Below, one piece after another: positions 57,110 to 64,000 of a DNA stretch of 64,000 nt. This stretch comes from Virgisporangium ochraceum (GTDB taxonomy: Bacteria; Actinomycetota; Actinomycetes; Mycobacteriales; Micromonosporaceae), in NCBI RefSeq assembly GCF_016863655.1, contig NZ_BOPH01000126.1, positions 1-64,000 of the forward strand. The letters run 5' to 3'. A model generated the notes under the pieces. That model had not been told where the DNA came from and did no database searches. It saw only the letters and a list, made by a program, of their open reading frames with translations. Within the stretch, counting starts at the first letter, position 1; the number at the start of each line of letters is the position of its first letter. Made by a program: the position numbers and the translations under genes.

Positions 57110-58705
57110 ATGCGCAGAAGGCTCTTCGCCTGCGTCGCGGCGACGGCGCTGTTAGCGGTCGCCGCGTGTACCGGCCCCAAGACCGACAACACCGGCGCCG
57201 GCGCCAACGCGTCGATCAACGTGTACCTGTACCAGGAACCGGCCGGGCTGTTCGGTCCGCTGGCGGCCAGCAGCGGCCCCGACAACCAGGTCATGTCGTT
57301 CATCAACGAGGGCCTGCTCGGCGTCGACCCGGACTACAAGCTGCAGCCGCGGCTGGCGGAGAGCTTCGAGGTCTCCTCCGACGCCAGGACGTTCACGTTC
57401 AAGCTCCGCAAGGGCGTGAAGTGGAGCGACGGCACGCCGTTCACGTCGAAGGACGTGCTGTTCACCTACAACGCGCTGGCCAACACCAAGGCGAAGGCGG
57501 CCACCGCCGGTTCGTACGCGGCGGTCGAGGGTGTCAAGGAGTTCAACGCCGGCACCGCGCAGACCATCACCGGCTTCTCGGCGCCCGACGACAGCACGTT
57601 CGTCATCAGATCGGCGGCGCCCAACTACGGCCTGGTGGCGCTGATCGGCATCGCGCACATCATGCCCGAGCACGTGCTCGGCAAGATCGCGCCGGAGAAC
57701 CTGGCGGCGGACGCGTTCTTCCGCAAGCCGACCGTGACGATCGGCCCGTACACGTTCGTCGAGTACAAGACGAACCAGTACGTGCACGTCACCGCGAACG
57801 CGAACTACCGCACCGCGCCGAAGATCAAGGACGTCTACCTCAAGCCGATGAAGTCCGACGCCGCCACCGCGCAGCTCGGCAACGGCCAGATCGACATCGC
57901 CTCGTACTCGCCGACCGACATCGCCACGGTGTCCGGCTTCGGTGACGTCACCACGCAGGAGAAGCCCGGCGCCGGGTTCGTGCGCATCGCGCTGAACCAG
58001 TCGAAGGACTACTTCAAGGACGCCCGCGTGCGCCAGGCGTTCCTGTACGCCACCGACCGCAAGCAGATCGTGCAGACGGTACTCAGCGGCAAGGGCGAGG
58101 TGCGGCTGTCGAACTTCGCGAAGGCGAACGAGCCCCCGGGCCTCAACGAGTACGCCAAGGACGTCAACAAGGCCAAGCAGCTGCTGCAGGAGGCGGGCTG
58201 GGACCCCAACCGCGTCGTCAAGCTCCAGTGGGTGCAGGGCCAGCGCGACCGCGACGCCACCGCGACGATCGTCCAGAGCGAGCTCGCGGCGGTCGGCGTG
58301 AAGGTGGAGCTGGTGAACATCCAGGCCGCGCAGATCCAGAAGACCTACCAGGACAAGTCCTACGACATGGTCCTGTACGGCGGTGGCAACTACGCGATCG
58401 ACTCGTCGGCGATCAACGTGATCACCGCGTGCGCCCAGCAGTTCCCGGCCGGCGGTAACATCAACTTCTTCTGCAACCCGCAGCTGGACGACCTGATGAC
58501 CCGCGCCAACGCCTCGAACGACGAGTCCGAGCGCAAGGACCTGTACGGCCAGGCCGCCAAGCTGGAGAACGAGCAGGCCGACCTGTTCTGGCTCTACTCC
58601 CCCAACGGCCTGTGGGGCGTCAACAAGCGGATCCAGGGCTTCAAGGCCGCCGGTTCGCAGGACGCCGGCTTCTGGGACCCGGCGTCCTGGAGCGTCTCGA
58701 AGTAA
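57110..58705 (+). CDS. Dpp/Opp-type ABC transporter substrate-binding lipoprotein
   Basis: A 531-residue SBP_bac_5 family protein. The signal peptide ends in LLAVAACTG, lipobox Cys20. The mature part has the usual blocks (INEGLLGVDPDYKLQPRLAESFEVS, FKLRKGVKWSDGTPFTSKDVLFTYNAL, IGPYTFVEYK, FLYATDRKQIV). Members of this family bind peptides but also oligosaccharides and opines. Next to sugar dehydrogenases and an alpha-galactosidase, a sugar-type ligand is plausible. ATG at 57110 lies 11 nt after GAGAGG. A strong hairpin follows the gene, as often found after the highly expressed binding protein of an ABC operon. Confidence 0.92.
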   Translation: MRRRLFACVAATALLAVAACTGPKTDNTGAGANASINVYLYQEPAGLFGPLAASSGPDNQVMSFINEGLLGVDPDYKLQPRLAESFEVSSDARTFTFKLRKGVKWSDGTPFTSKDVLFTYNALANTKAKAATAGSYAAVEGVKEFNAGTAQTITGFSAPDDSTFVIRSAAPNYGLVALIGIAHIMPEHVLGKIAPENLAADAFFRKPTVTIGPYTFVEYKTNQYVHVTANANYRTAPKIKDVYLKPMKSDAATAQLGNGQIDIASYSPTDIATVSGFGDVTTQEKPGAGFVRIALNQSKDYFKDARVRQAFLYATDRKQIVQTVLSGKGEVRLSNFAKANEPPGLNEYAKDVNKAKQLLQEAGWDPNRVVKLQWVQGQRDRDATATIVQSELAAVGVKVELVNIQAAQIQKTYQDKSYDMVLYGGGNYAIDSSAINVITACAQQFPAGGNINFFCNPQLDDLMTRANASNDESERKDLYGQAAKLENEQADLFWLYSPNGLWGVNKRIQGFKAAGSQDAGFWDPASWSVSK

Positions 58706-58715
58706 CCCCGACCCG

Positions 58716-58749
58716 CCGGGTGCCCGCCGTCACGGCGGCGGGCGCCCGG
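58716..58749 (+). terminator. Hairpin between binding-protein and permease genes
   Basis: CCGGGTGCCCGCCG can pair with CGGCGGGCGCCCGG at 13 of 14 positions with a short loop. Inside an operon this would act as a partial terminator or 3'-end stabiliser, giving more binding protein than permease. Confidence 0.65.
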
Positions 58750-58775
58750 CCTCACCACGACCCGAGAGGAGGACC

Positions 58776-59735
58776 ATGGGTGCGTTCCTGGTTCGGCGCC
58801 TGTTGACCAACGTGCTGGTCTTCTTTCTCATCACCATCGCCATCTTCGTGCTGGTGCACTCCACCCCCGGCGACCCGATCGCGATGCGGATCCCGCCCGA
58901 CCAGCTCAACACCGGCAGCGCCGAGTACATCGCGCAGATCCGCGCGGATCTCGGCCTCGACGACCCGTTGTACCTCCAGTACTGGGAGTGGCTCGGCAAC
59001 GCGCTCACCGGCGACCTCGGCTACTCCCTCCTCAATGGACGGCCGGTCACGGAGCTGCTCCTGGAACGGGTCGGCCCCACGCTGGAGCTGATGCTCGTCG
59101 GGCTCGCGGTCTCGCTGCTCGTCGCGTTCCCGCTGGGGATCCTCGCCGCCCGCCGCCGCAACTCGGTGTTCGACTACGGCGCCGCGGTCGTCAGCCTCGG
59201 CTCGGTGTCGATCCCGATCTTCTTCGTCGCGCTGATCGCGATCTACCTGTTCACGTTGAAGCTGCAGATCTTCCCCTCGTCGGGCATCTCCGATCCCACG
59301 AACCCGGGTCTGGTCGACACGCTCATGCACCTGGTGCTGCCGGCGACGATCCTCGGCTTCGGCAACTCCGGCGCCTACATGCGGTACGTGCGCAGCAGCA
59401 TGATCACCGAGCTGGGCGCCGACTACGTGCGCACGGCCGAGGCGAAAGGCGCCGGCCCGCAGCGGGTCGTGGTGCGGCACGCGCTGCGCAACTCGCTCAT
59501 CCCGGTGCTCACCATCATCGCCACCAACCTGGGCCAGCTGTTCGCCGGCGCAGTGGTCATCGAGCAGGTGTTCGCCTGGCCCGGCATGGGCCAGCTCGCG
59601 GTCAGCTCGGTCAACCAGCAGGACTACTCGGTCATCATCGGGTTCGCGCTCATCGTGGCGATCCTGGTGCTGCTGTCGAACCTGCTCGCCGACGTCCTCT
59701 ACACGCTCGTCGACCCGAGAGTGAGGCTGTCTTGA
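58776..59735 (+). CDS. Dpp-type ABC transporter permease, DppB type
   Basis: A 319-residue permease with six hydrophobic segments. The N-terminus (FLVRRLLTNVLVFFLITIAIF) and the periplasmic loop PGDPIAMRIPP are standard for DppB/OppB, as is the EAA loop YVRTAEAKGAGPQRVVVRHALRNSLIP. ATG at 58776 is preceded by a GAGGAGG ribosome-binding site. The stop overlaps the following TTG start (TTGA). Acts with the DppC-type subunit. Confidence 0.93.
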   Translation: MGAFLVRRLLTNVLVFFLITIAIFVLVHSTPGDPIAMRIPPDQLNTGSAEYIAQIRADLGLDDPLYLQYWEWLGNALTGDLGYSLLNGRPVTELLLERVGPTLELMLVGLAVSLLVAFPLGILAARRRNSVFDYGAAVVSLGSVSIPIFFVALIAIYLFTLKLQIFPSSGISDPTNPGLVDTLMHLVLPATILGFGNSGAYMRYVRSSMITELGADYVRTAEAKGAGPQRVVVRHALRNSLIPVLTIIATNLGQLFAGAVVIEQVFAWPGMGQLAVSSVNQQDYSVIIGFALIVAILVLLSNLLADVLYTLVDPRVRLS

Positions 59736-60634
59736 CAGACGTGGCCGCCGCGACCAAGGCCGACGCGCAGGCCGGTCCCGGGAAACCGCCGAGCACGCCG
59801 TTCCGCACCGGGCTGCGCCGGTTCCGCCGGCATCCGGCCGCGCTGATCAGCGTCGGGTACCTCCTGCTGGTCGTGCTCGCCGCCATCTTCGCCCGTCCGC
59901 TGTCGGGTCACGACCCGAACGTCATCGACCTGCTCGCCGCCCGTCAGGGACCGTCGGGCGAGCACCTGCTGGGCACCGACCCGACCGGTCGCGACGTGCT
60001 GTCCCGGCTGCTGTTCGCCGGTCGGGTGTCGCTCGGGGTCGGCATCGCGTCGGCGGCGCTCGCGGTCGTCGTCGGGTCGGTGCTCGGCGGGCTCGCCGGG
60101 CTCCTGGGCGGTTGGGTCGACGGCGTCATCATGCGCGTCGCCGACATGTTCATGTCGTTTCCGTCGCTCGTGGTGATGGTGGTACTCGCGGGCATCCTCG
60201 GTCCGAGCGTGGTGACGATGGTCATCGCGATCGGGCTGTTCCAGTGGCCGGTCTGCGGCCGCATCGTCCGCGGTGTCACGTTGTCGCTGCGGGAACAGGA
60301 GTACGTGCTCGCCTCACGCGCCACCGGCGCCGGGCCGGGGTGGCTGATGACGCGCCACATCCTGCCGGCGGCACTGCCCCCGGTGAGCGTGGCCGCCACG
60401 CTCGCCGTCGCGCAGGGCATCGGGCTGGAGGCCACGCTGTCCTTCCTCGGCCTCGGTGTGCAACCGCCGTCGGCCAGCTGGGGCAACATGCTCACCGACG
60501 CGCAGAGCCTCACCGTCATCCGGTCCGAGCCGTGGCTGTGGATGTCACCGGGTATCGCGGTGGCGCTCACCGTGCTCGCGGTCAACTTCGTCGGCGACGG
60601 GCTGCGCGACGCCGTGGATCCGAGGTCCTCATGA
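59732..60634 (+). CDS. Dpp-type ABC transporter permease, DppC type
   Basis: A 300-residue permease with an N-terminal cytoplasmic stretch, then RFRRHPAALISVGYLLLVVLA, GEHLLGTDPTGRDVLSRLLFAGRVSL and the EAA loop EQEYVLASRATGAGPGWLMTRHILPA. These are all typical of DppC/OppC. The TTG at 59732-59734 overlapping the upstream stop is the only start consistent with the family N-terminus. The stop overlaps the ATG of the first ATPase. Confidence 0.92.
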   Translation: MTDVAAATKADAQAGPGKPPSTPFRTGLRRFRRHPAALISVGYLLLVVLAAIFARPLSGHDPNVIDLLAARQGPSGEHLLGTDPTGRDVLSRLLFAGRVSLGVGIASAALAVVVGSVLGGLAGLLGGWVDGVIMRVADMFMSFPSLVVMVVLAGILGPSVVTMVIAIGLFQWPVCGRIVRGVTLSLREQEYVLASRATGAGPGWLMTRHILPAALPPVSVAATLAVAQGIGLEATLSFLGLGVQPPSASWGNMLTDAQSLTVIRSEPWLWMSPGIAVALTVLAVNFVGDGLRDAVDPRSS

Positions 60635-61665
60635 CCGACCCGTTGCTGAAGGTGGAGGGGCTGTCGGTGCGCTTCGGCACCGAGGGCGGCACCGTGCACG
60701 CGGTGTCCGATGTGGACCTGTCGGTGTGGTCGGGCGAGATCGTCGCGATCGTCGGCGAGTCCGGGTCCGGCAAGACGGTCACCGCGATGTCGATCCTGCG
60801 GCTGCTGCCGAAGACCGCGACGGTCACCTGCGACACGCTGTCCTTCCGCGGCGAGGACCTGCGGGCGATGTCCGCCCGCCAGCTGCGGTCGGTGCGCGGC
60901 GGTCCGGTCGGTGTCATCTTTCAGGACCCGATGACGGCGCTGAACCCGGTGATGACCGTCGGTGACCAGATCGCCGAGGCGGTCGTGCTGCACCAGTCCA
61001 CAAGGGACAAGCGGGCCGCGAGGGCACGCGCGGTCGACCTCCTGCGGCTCGTCGGCGTGCCCGACGCCGAGCAGCGGGTGCGCCAGTACCCGCACGAGTT
61101 CTCCGGCGGCATGCGGCAGCGGGCGATGATCGCGATGGCGATCGCCAACGACCCCGACCTCATCATCGCCGACGAGCCGACCACCGCCCTCGACGTCACC
61201 ATCCAGGCGCAGGTGCTCGCGCCGCTGAAGAAGGCGCAGGCGGAGACCGGCGCGGCCACCATCCTCATCACCCACGACCTCGGCGTGGTCGCGGAGATGG
61301 CCGACCGGGTCGTGGTGATGTACGCGGGACGCATCGCCGAGACCGCCGGCGTGCGCGAGCTGTTCGCGCGCCCGCGCCACCCGTACACGATGGGCCTGCT
61401 CGCGAGCCTGCCCCGGATGGACACCGACGTCGACCAGCTCGAGCCGATCCCGGGCAACCCGCCGAACCTGGCCGACCCGCCGGCCGGCTGCCCGTTCCAC
61501 CCGCGCTGCCCGATCGCCCGCGACCGGTGCCGCACCGACCGTCCACCGCTCGTCCCGGTCGCGAAGGACCACTACTCGGCGTGCCACTTCCACGAGGAGC
61601 TCGCCGGTGTCGACGCCCAGACCCTCTACGGCCAGCGCCCGGCCGGAAACGAGGTCACGGCATGA
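60631..61665 (+). CDS. Dpp-type ABC transporter ATPase, DppD type
   Basis: A 344-residue ATPase. Walker A GESGSGKT, signature FSGGMRQR, Walker [16 protein letters not shown]-loop ITHDLG, and the C-terminal oligopeptide-transporter extension with four cysteines (CPFHPRC ... RC ... ACHF) that in related proteins holds an iron-sulfur cluster. ATG start in an ATGA overlap with the DppC-type gene. It pairs with the DppF-type ATPase. Confidence 0.93.
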   Translation: MTDPLLKVEGLSVRFGTEGGTVHAVSDVDLSVWSGEIVAIVGESGSGKTVTAMSILRLLPKTATVTCDTLSFRGEDLRAMSARQLRSVRGGPVGVIFQDPMTALNPVMTVGDQIAEAVVLHQSTRDKRAARARAVDLLRLVGVPDAEQRVRQYPHEFSGGMRQRAMIAMAIANDPDLIIADEPTTALDVTIQAQVLAPLKKAQAETGAATILITHDLGVVAEMADRVVVMYAGRIAETAGVRELFARPRHPYTMGLLASLPRMDTDVDQLEPIPGNPPNLADPPAGCPFHPRCPIARDRCRTDRPPLVPVAKDHYSACHFHEELAGVDAQTLYGQRPAGNEVTA

Positions 61666-61709
61666 ACAGCCCCATGAGCGCGGGTGGGCGGAGCGGAGCG
61701 ATCGCGTGA
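61662..61709 (+). CDS. 15-codon reading frame linking the two ATPase genes
   Basis: ATG at 61662 overlaps the DppD-type stop (ATGA) and the frame ends in a TGA that overlaps the GTG of the DppF-type gene (GTGA at 61706-61709). It encodes [15 protein letters not shown]. It could act as a translational relay between the two genes. Most of it consists of the REP-like element also present at 17005-17031, so it may simply be an inserted repeat. Confidence 0.35.
   Translation: MNSPMSAGGRSGAIA
61683..61709. repeat. REP-like short element, copy 2
   Basis: 23 of 27 bases match 17005-17031 (GCGGAGCG, three variable bases, CGATCGCGTGA). It lies in the gap between the two ATPase genes and provides the ribosome-binding region (GGAGCG) and the GTG start of the second one. 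Confidence 0.5.
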
Positions 61710-62752
61710 CGGCACCGGATCTGGTCAAGGAGCCCACGGGAACGGCGCCGCTGCTGAAGGTGGAGAACCTCAGCAAGCACTTTCCGGTGCGCAAGGGCGT
61801 GTTCCGCCGGGCCGTCGGCGCTGTCCGCGCGGTCGACGACGTCAGCCTCGAACTCCGCCCGGGGGAGACGCTCAGCCTCGTCGGCGAGTCGGGGTGCGGC
61901 AAGTCGACCACCGGCCGGCTGCTGGTGCGGCTGCTCGACCCGACGTCGGGTCGCATCGAGTTCGACGGCGTCGACATCGCGCGGCTGCCGCAACGTGAGC
62001 TGCGCGGGAAGCGCCGCGAGCTGCAGATCATGTTCCAGGACCCGTACGCGTCGCTGTCGCCGCGGATGACCGTGCACGACATCGTCGCCGAGCCGCTGCG
62101 GGTGCAGGGCCGCTACCGGGAGAACGGCGCCGACCGGGTGGCCGAGCTCCTCGAGCTGGTGGGGCTGCGGCCCGAGCACGCCCTGCGGTACTCCCACGAG
62201 TTCTCCGGCGGCCAGCGGCAGCGGGTGAGCCTCGCCCGGGCGCTGGCGCTCGACCCGCGGCTGCTGGTGCTCGACGAGCCGGTCAGCGCGCTCGACGTGT
62301 CGGTGCAGGCCCAGGTGATCAACCAGTTGCGCTCGTTGCAGGAGCAGCTGGGGGTGGCGTACGTGTTCATCTCGCACAACCTGTCGGTGGTGCGGCACAT
62401 CTCGCACCGGGTCGCGGTGATGTACCTCGGCTCGATCGTCGAGACCGGCACCCGGGCGCAGATCTTCACGTCCCCGACCCATCCGTACACGCAGGCGCTG
62501 CTGTCGGCGATCCCGGTGCCCGATCCGGAGGGCCGCGAGACCCGCGAGCGCATCACGCTGACCGGCGACGTACCCAGTCCCAGCAACCCGCCGTCCGGAT
62601 GCCCCTTCCGTACCCGGTGCTGGAAGGCCCAGGATATCTGTGCCCGGGAGAAGCCGGCGCTCGTCGACCGCACCGGTGTCGGTCACCCGAGCGCCTGCCA
62701 CTTCCCTGAAATTCCTGGGGGGTCACAGACCCCGGGAACCCCGTCCACATAG
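61706..62752 (+). CDS. Dpp-type ABC transporter ATPase, DppF type
   Basis: A 348-residue ATPase: [27 protein letters not shown] at the N-terminus, Walker [18 protein letters not shown] signature, Walker [23 protein letters not shown], and the C-terminal cysteine-rich segment [15 protein letters not shown] ... CHFPE. Completes the transporter. The GTG at 61706 overlaps the end of the 15-codon frame. The upstream gene's stop is 41 nt away, unlike the tight overlaps elsewhere in the operon. Confidence 0.92.
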   Translation: MTAPDLVKEPTGTAPLLKVENLSKHFPVRKGVFRRAVGAVRAVDDVSLELRPGETLSLVGESGCGKSTTGRLLVRLLDPTSGRIEFDGVDIARLPQRELRGKRRELQIMFQDPYASLSPRMTVHDIVAEPLRVQGRYRENGADRVAELLELVGLRPEHALRYSHEFSGGQRQRVSLARALALDPRLLVLDEPVSALDVSVQAQVINQLRSLQEQLGVAYVFISHNLSVVRHISHRVAVMYLGSIVETGTRAQIFTSPTHPYTQALLSAIPVPDPEGRETRERITLTGDVPSPSNPPSGCPFRTRCWKAQDICAREKPALVDRTGVGHPSACHFPEIPGGSQTPGTPST

Positions 62753-62763
62753 GAGCTCACACC

Positions 62764-63630
62764 ATGGCCCGAACCACCCGTCAGGCCTCGGTCGACGACG
62801 CCAGACCGGCATCGGCCAACTACCACGCCAACGCGCTGGCCCGCGGCCTCGCCCTGCTGGAGATGCTGGCGGCCGAGCCGGAACCGTTGACGCTCGGCGA
62901 GTTCAGCGACCGCACCGCGCTGCCGAAGAGCACGCTGGTACGCCTGCTCGCGGTGCTCGCCGAGATGGACTACGTGGTGCGGGTCGACGAGCGGCCCGCG
63001 TACCGGCTCGGGCACAAGGTGCAGGGCCTCGCCGCCGCGTACGTGTCCAATCTGGACCTGACCGTCGTCGCCGAGGCCTACCTGCAACCGGTGGCGTTGT
63101 CGACCGGGCAGACCGCGAACCTCGGCGTGCTCGACGGCGACCAGGTGCTGCACATCTGCGTCGCCGAGCCCGACCGGCCGCTGCGGTTCACCACGAACCT
63201 CGGAGCGCGCGACCACACGCACTGCACCGGGCTGGGCAAGGTGCTCCTGGCGGGCCTCACCGACGAGCAGCGCGCGGCCGTGCTGCCCGCCGAGCCGTTC
63301 CCGTCGTTCACCGAGCACACCCTCACCACGCAGGCCGACCTGCGCAAGGACCTCGACCGGGTCAATCGCCGCGGCTTCGCGCTCGACGACAACGAGCGCA
63401 GCACCGGCCTGCGCTGCGTGGCCGTGCCGATCACGATCGACGACCGGTGCCTGGCCGCGGTGAGCGTCTCCGGGCCGGCGGGCGAGTTCACCGGGGCCCG
63501 CCAGCAGGAGTACGTCGCGGTGCTCGACCGCGTCGCGAAGTCCATGGCGGCGGACCCGGACTTCGCGACCGCGCTGCGGATCGTGCACCGGTCGCTGCGC
63601 CCCGCGGTCAAGCCGACCGTGAGCGCATGA
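62764..63630 (+). CDS. IclR-family transcriptional regulator
   Basis: A 288-residue protein: winged helix at about residues 22-85 (ALARGLALLEMLAAEPEPLTLGEFSDRTALPKSTLVRLLAVLAEMDYV), then the IclR effector-binding domain (LRFTTNLGARDHTHCTGLGKVLLAG ... GLRCVAVPITIDDRCLAAVSVSGPAGEFT). It is 11 bp after the ABC operon and likely co-transcribed; AGGAG precedes the ATG. IclR proteins bind TGGAA/TTCCA-type palindromes, so the sites at 52703 and 54085 are natural candidates. The effector is probably an intermediate of the pathway encoded upstream. Confidence 0.92.
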   Translation: MARTTRQASVDDARPASANYHANALARGLALLEMLAAEPEPLTLGEFSDRTALPKSTLVRLLAVLAEMDYVVRVDERPAYRLGHKVQGLAAAYVSNLDLTVVAEAYLQPVALSTGQTANLGVLDGDQVLHICVAEPDRPLRFTTNLGARDHTHCTGLGKVLLAGLTDEQRAAVLPAEPFPSFTEHTLTTQADLRKDLDRVNRRGFALDDNERSTGLRCVAVPITIDDRCLAAVSVSGPAGEFTGARQQEYVAVLDRVAKSMAADPDFATALRIVHRSLRPAVKPTVSA

Positions 63631-63643
63631 CCGGTGGGCCGAC

Positions 63644-63660
63644 CGGCGGTTCAGCCGCCG
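63644..63660. terminator. Hairpin between convergent IclR and RidA genes
   Basis: CGGCGG and CCGCCG form a 6-bp stem with a 5-nt loop just after the IclR stop; its right arm overlaps the end of the RidA gene. It may terminate in both directions. Confidence 0.45.
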
Positions 63661-64000
63661 ACGTAGGCGACCGCGTCGATCTCGACGCGGACGTCCGGGT
63701 GGCCGAAGGTCACCACCACGGTGGTACGGGCGGGCAGCGTGTCACCGAACCGTCGCCTGTAGACCTCGTTGAACGGCGCGAACAGCAACGGGTTCGACAG
63801 GTACGCGCCGATCTTCGTCACCTGGTCGAGCCGCGCGCCGGCCGCGGCCAGCACCAGTTCGACGTTGTCGATGGTGAGCTCGACCTCGCGTTCGAAGTCA
63901 CCGATGTACACGCTGCCGTCGGGCAGGTTGGCGACCTGGCCGGACACGAACACGAAGTCGCCGGCGCGCGTGGCGGACGACAGCGGCACGGGCGGCGTCG
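63651..64000 (-). CDS. RidA-family (YjgF) enamine/imine deaminase, 5' end cut by the window
   Basis: The visible ~116 residues cover most of a RidA domain: PLSSATRAGDFVFVSGQVANLPDGS, TIDNVELVLAAAGARLDQVTKIGAYL, FNEVYRRRFGDTLPARTTVVVTFGHPDVRVEIDAVAYV. The arginine that binds the substrate carboxylate is in LPARTTV. RidA proteins hydrolyse reactive enamine or imine intermediates released by PLP enzymes. The frame remains open to 64000 (TPPVPLSS...), so the true start is beyond the edge; the GTG at 63989 is probably internal. Confidence 0.88.
   Translation of the reverse strand, partial: TPPVPLSSATRAGDFVFVSGQVANLPDGSVYIGDFEREVELTIDNVELVLAAAGARLDQVTKIGAYLSNPLLFAPFNEVYRRRFGDTLPARTTVVVTFGHPDVRVEIDAVAYVGG

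Noticed and set aside
1-64000. Mobile elements, attachment sites, tRNA or rRNA genes
   Set aside because: I found no transposase, integrase, tRNA cloverleaf or rRNA sequence by reading; a dedicated tRNA scan was not possible.

Overview
The window is very GC-rich, with strong third-position GC, many GTG and some TTG starts, and dense 4-bp start/stop overlaps. It carries a SARP regulator, an ECF42 sigma factor, an SCO4848-family membrane protein and CebR-type operators. All of this points to a filamentous actinobacterium. An over-used TCCACTGTGGA palindrome makes me lean towards Pseudonocardiales, but that is only a guess. I saw no rRNA, tRNA, CRISPR array, transposase or phage gene.

Layout. 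1-8.1 kb: start of a secreted protein, a GAF-EAL protein, a TPP-riboswitch operon (NCS1 permease plus EEP-family membrane protein), a large sortase-anchored CshA-repeat surface protein and a methyltransferase. 8.15-16.9 kb: an apparent aromatic-acid catabolic locus. A PaaX-type repressor and a resorcylate-decarboxylase-type amidohydrolase diverge from a seven-gene operon made of a Liv-type ABC transporter, a second amidohydrolase and an acyl-CoA ligase. 17-21.3 kb: a truncated NRPS condensation domain behind a strong promoter with two adjoining CebR boxes, then a large SARP. 21.4-33.5 kb: housekeeping and carbohydrate genes (iminopeptidase/MarR pair, a FAH/SDR pair of deoxyfuconate type, ECF42 sigma/YCII pair, propeller lipoprotein, GH10 xylanase with Gfo/Idh oxidoreductase, NarL-type two-component system), interrupted by two gene-free stretches full of inverted and direct repeats.

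33.6-49.7 kb is the most interesting part: a five-gene, fully overlapping operon on the minus strand behind a consensus-like promoter. It encodes, in order, an FkbH-like HAD protein with its own carrier domain (predicted glyceryl loading), a GT1 glycosyltransferase, a free-standing condensation domain, a 3321-residue synthetase A-T-C-A-T-C-A-T-TE with an MFS exporter fused to its C-terminus, and a threonine-synthase-like PLP enzyme. The simplest reading is a glycosylated glyceryl-tripeptide whose first amino acid is glycine, the second possibly basic and the third unassigned, released by the TE and exported by the fused transporter.

49.8-64 kb: an NADP-binding reductase, then a sugar or sugar-acid utilisation region. 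It has a secreted GH36 alpha-galactosidase with an unusual N-terminus and an apparent frameshift in its signal peptide, a GSA-type aminotransferase, two Gfo/Idh/MocA dehydrogenases, a FAH-family hydrolase, a five-gene Dpp-type ABC transporter, an IclR regulator and a RidA protein running off the end. Related TGGAAC-N3-GTTCCA sites sit in two promoters here and may be IclR operators.

Many genes have a TAnnnT-like -10 box only 5-8 nt before the start codon, so leaderless mRNAs are probably common in this organism.
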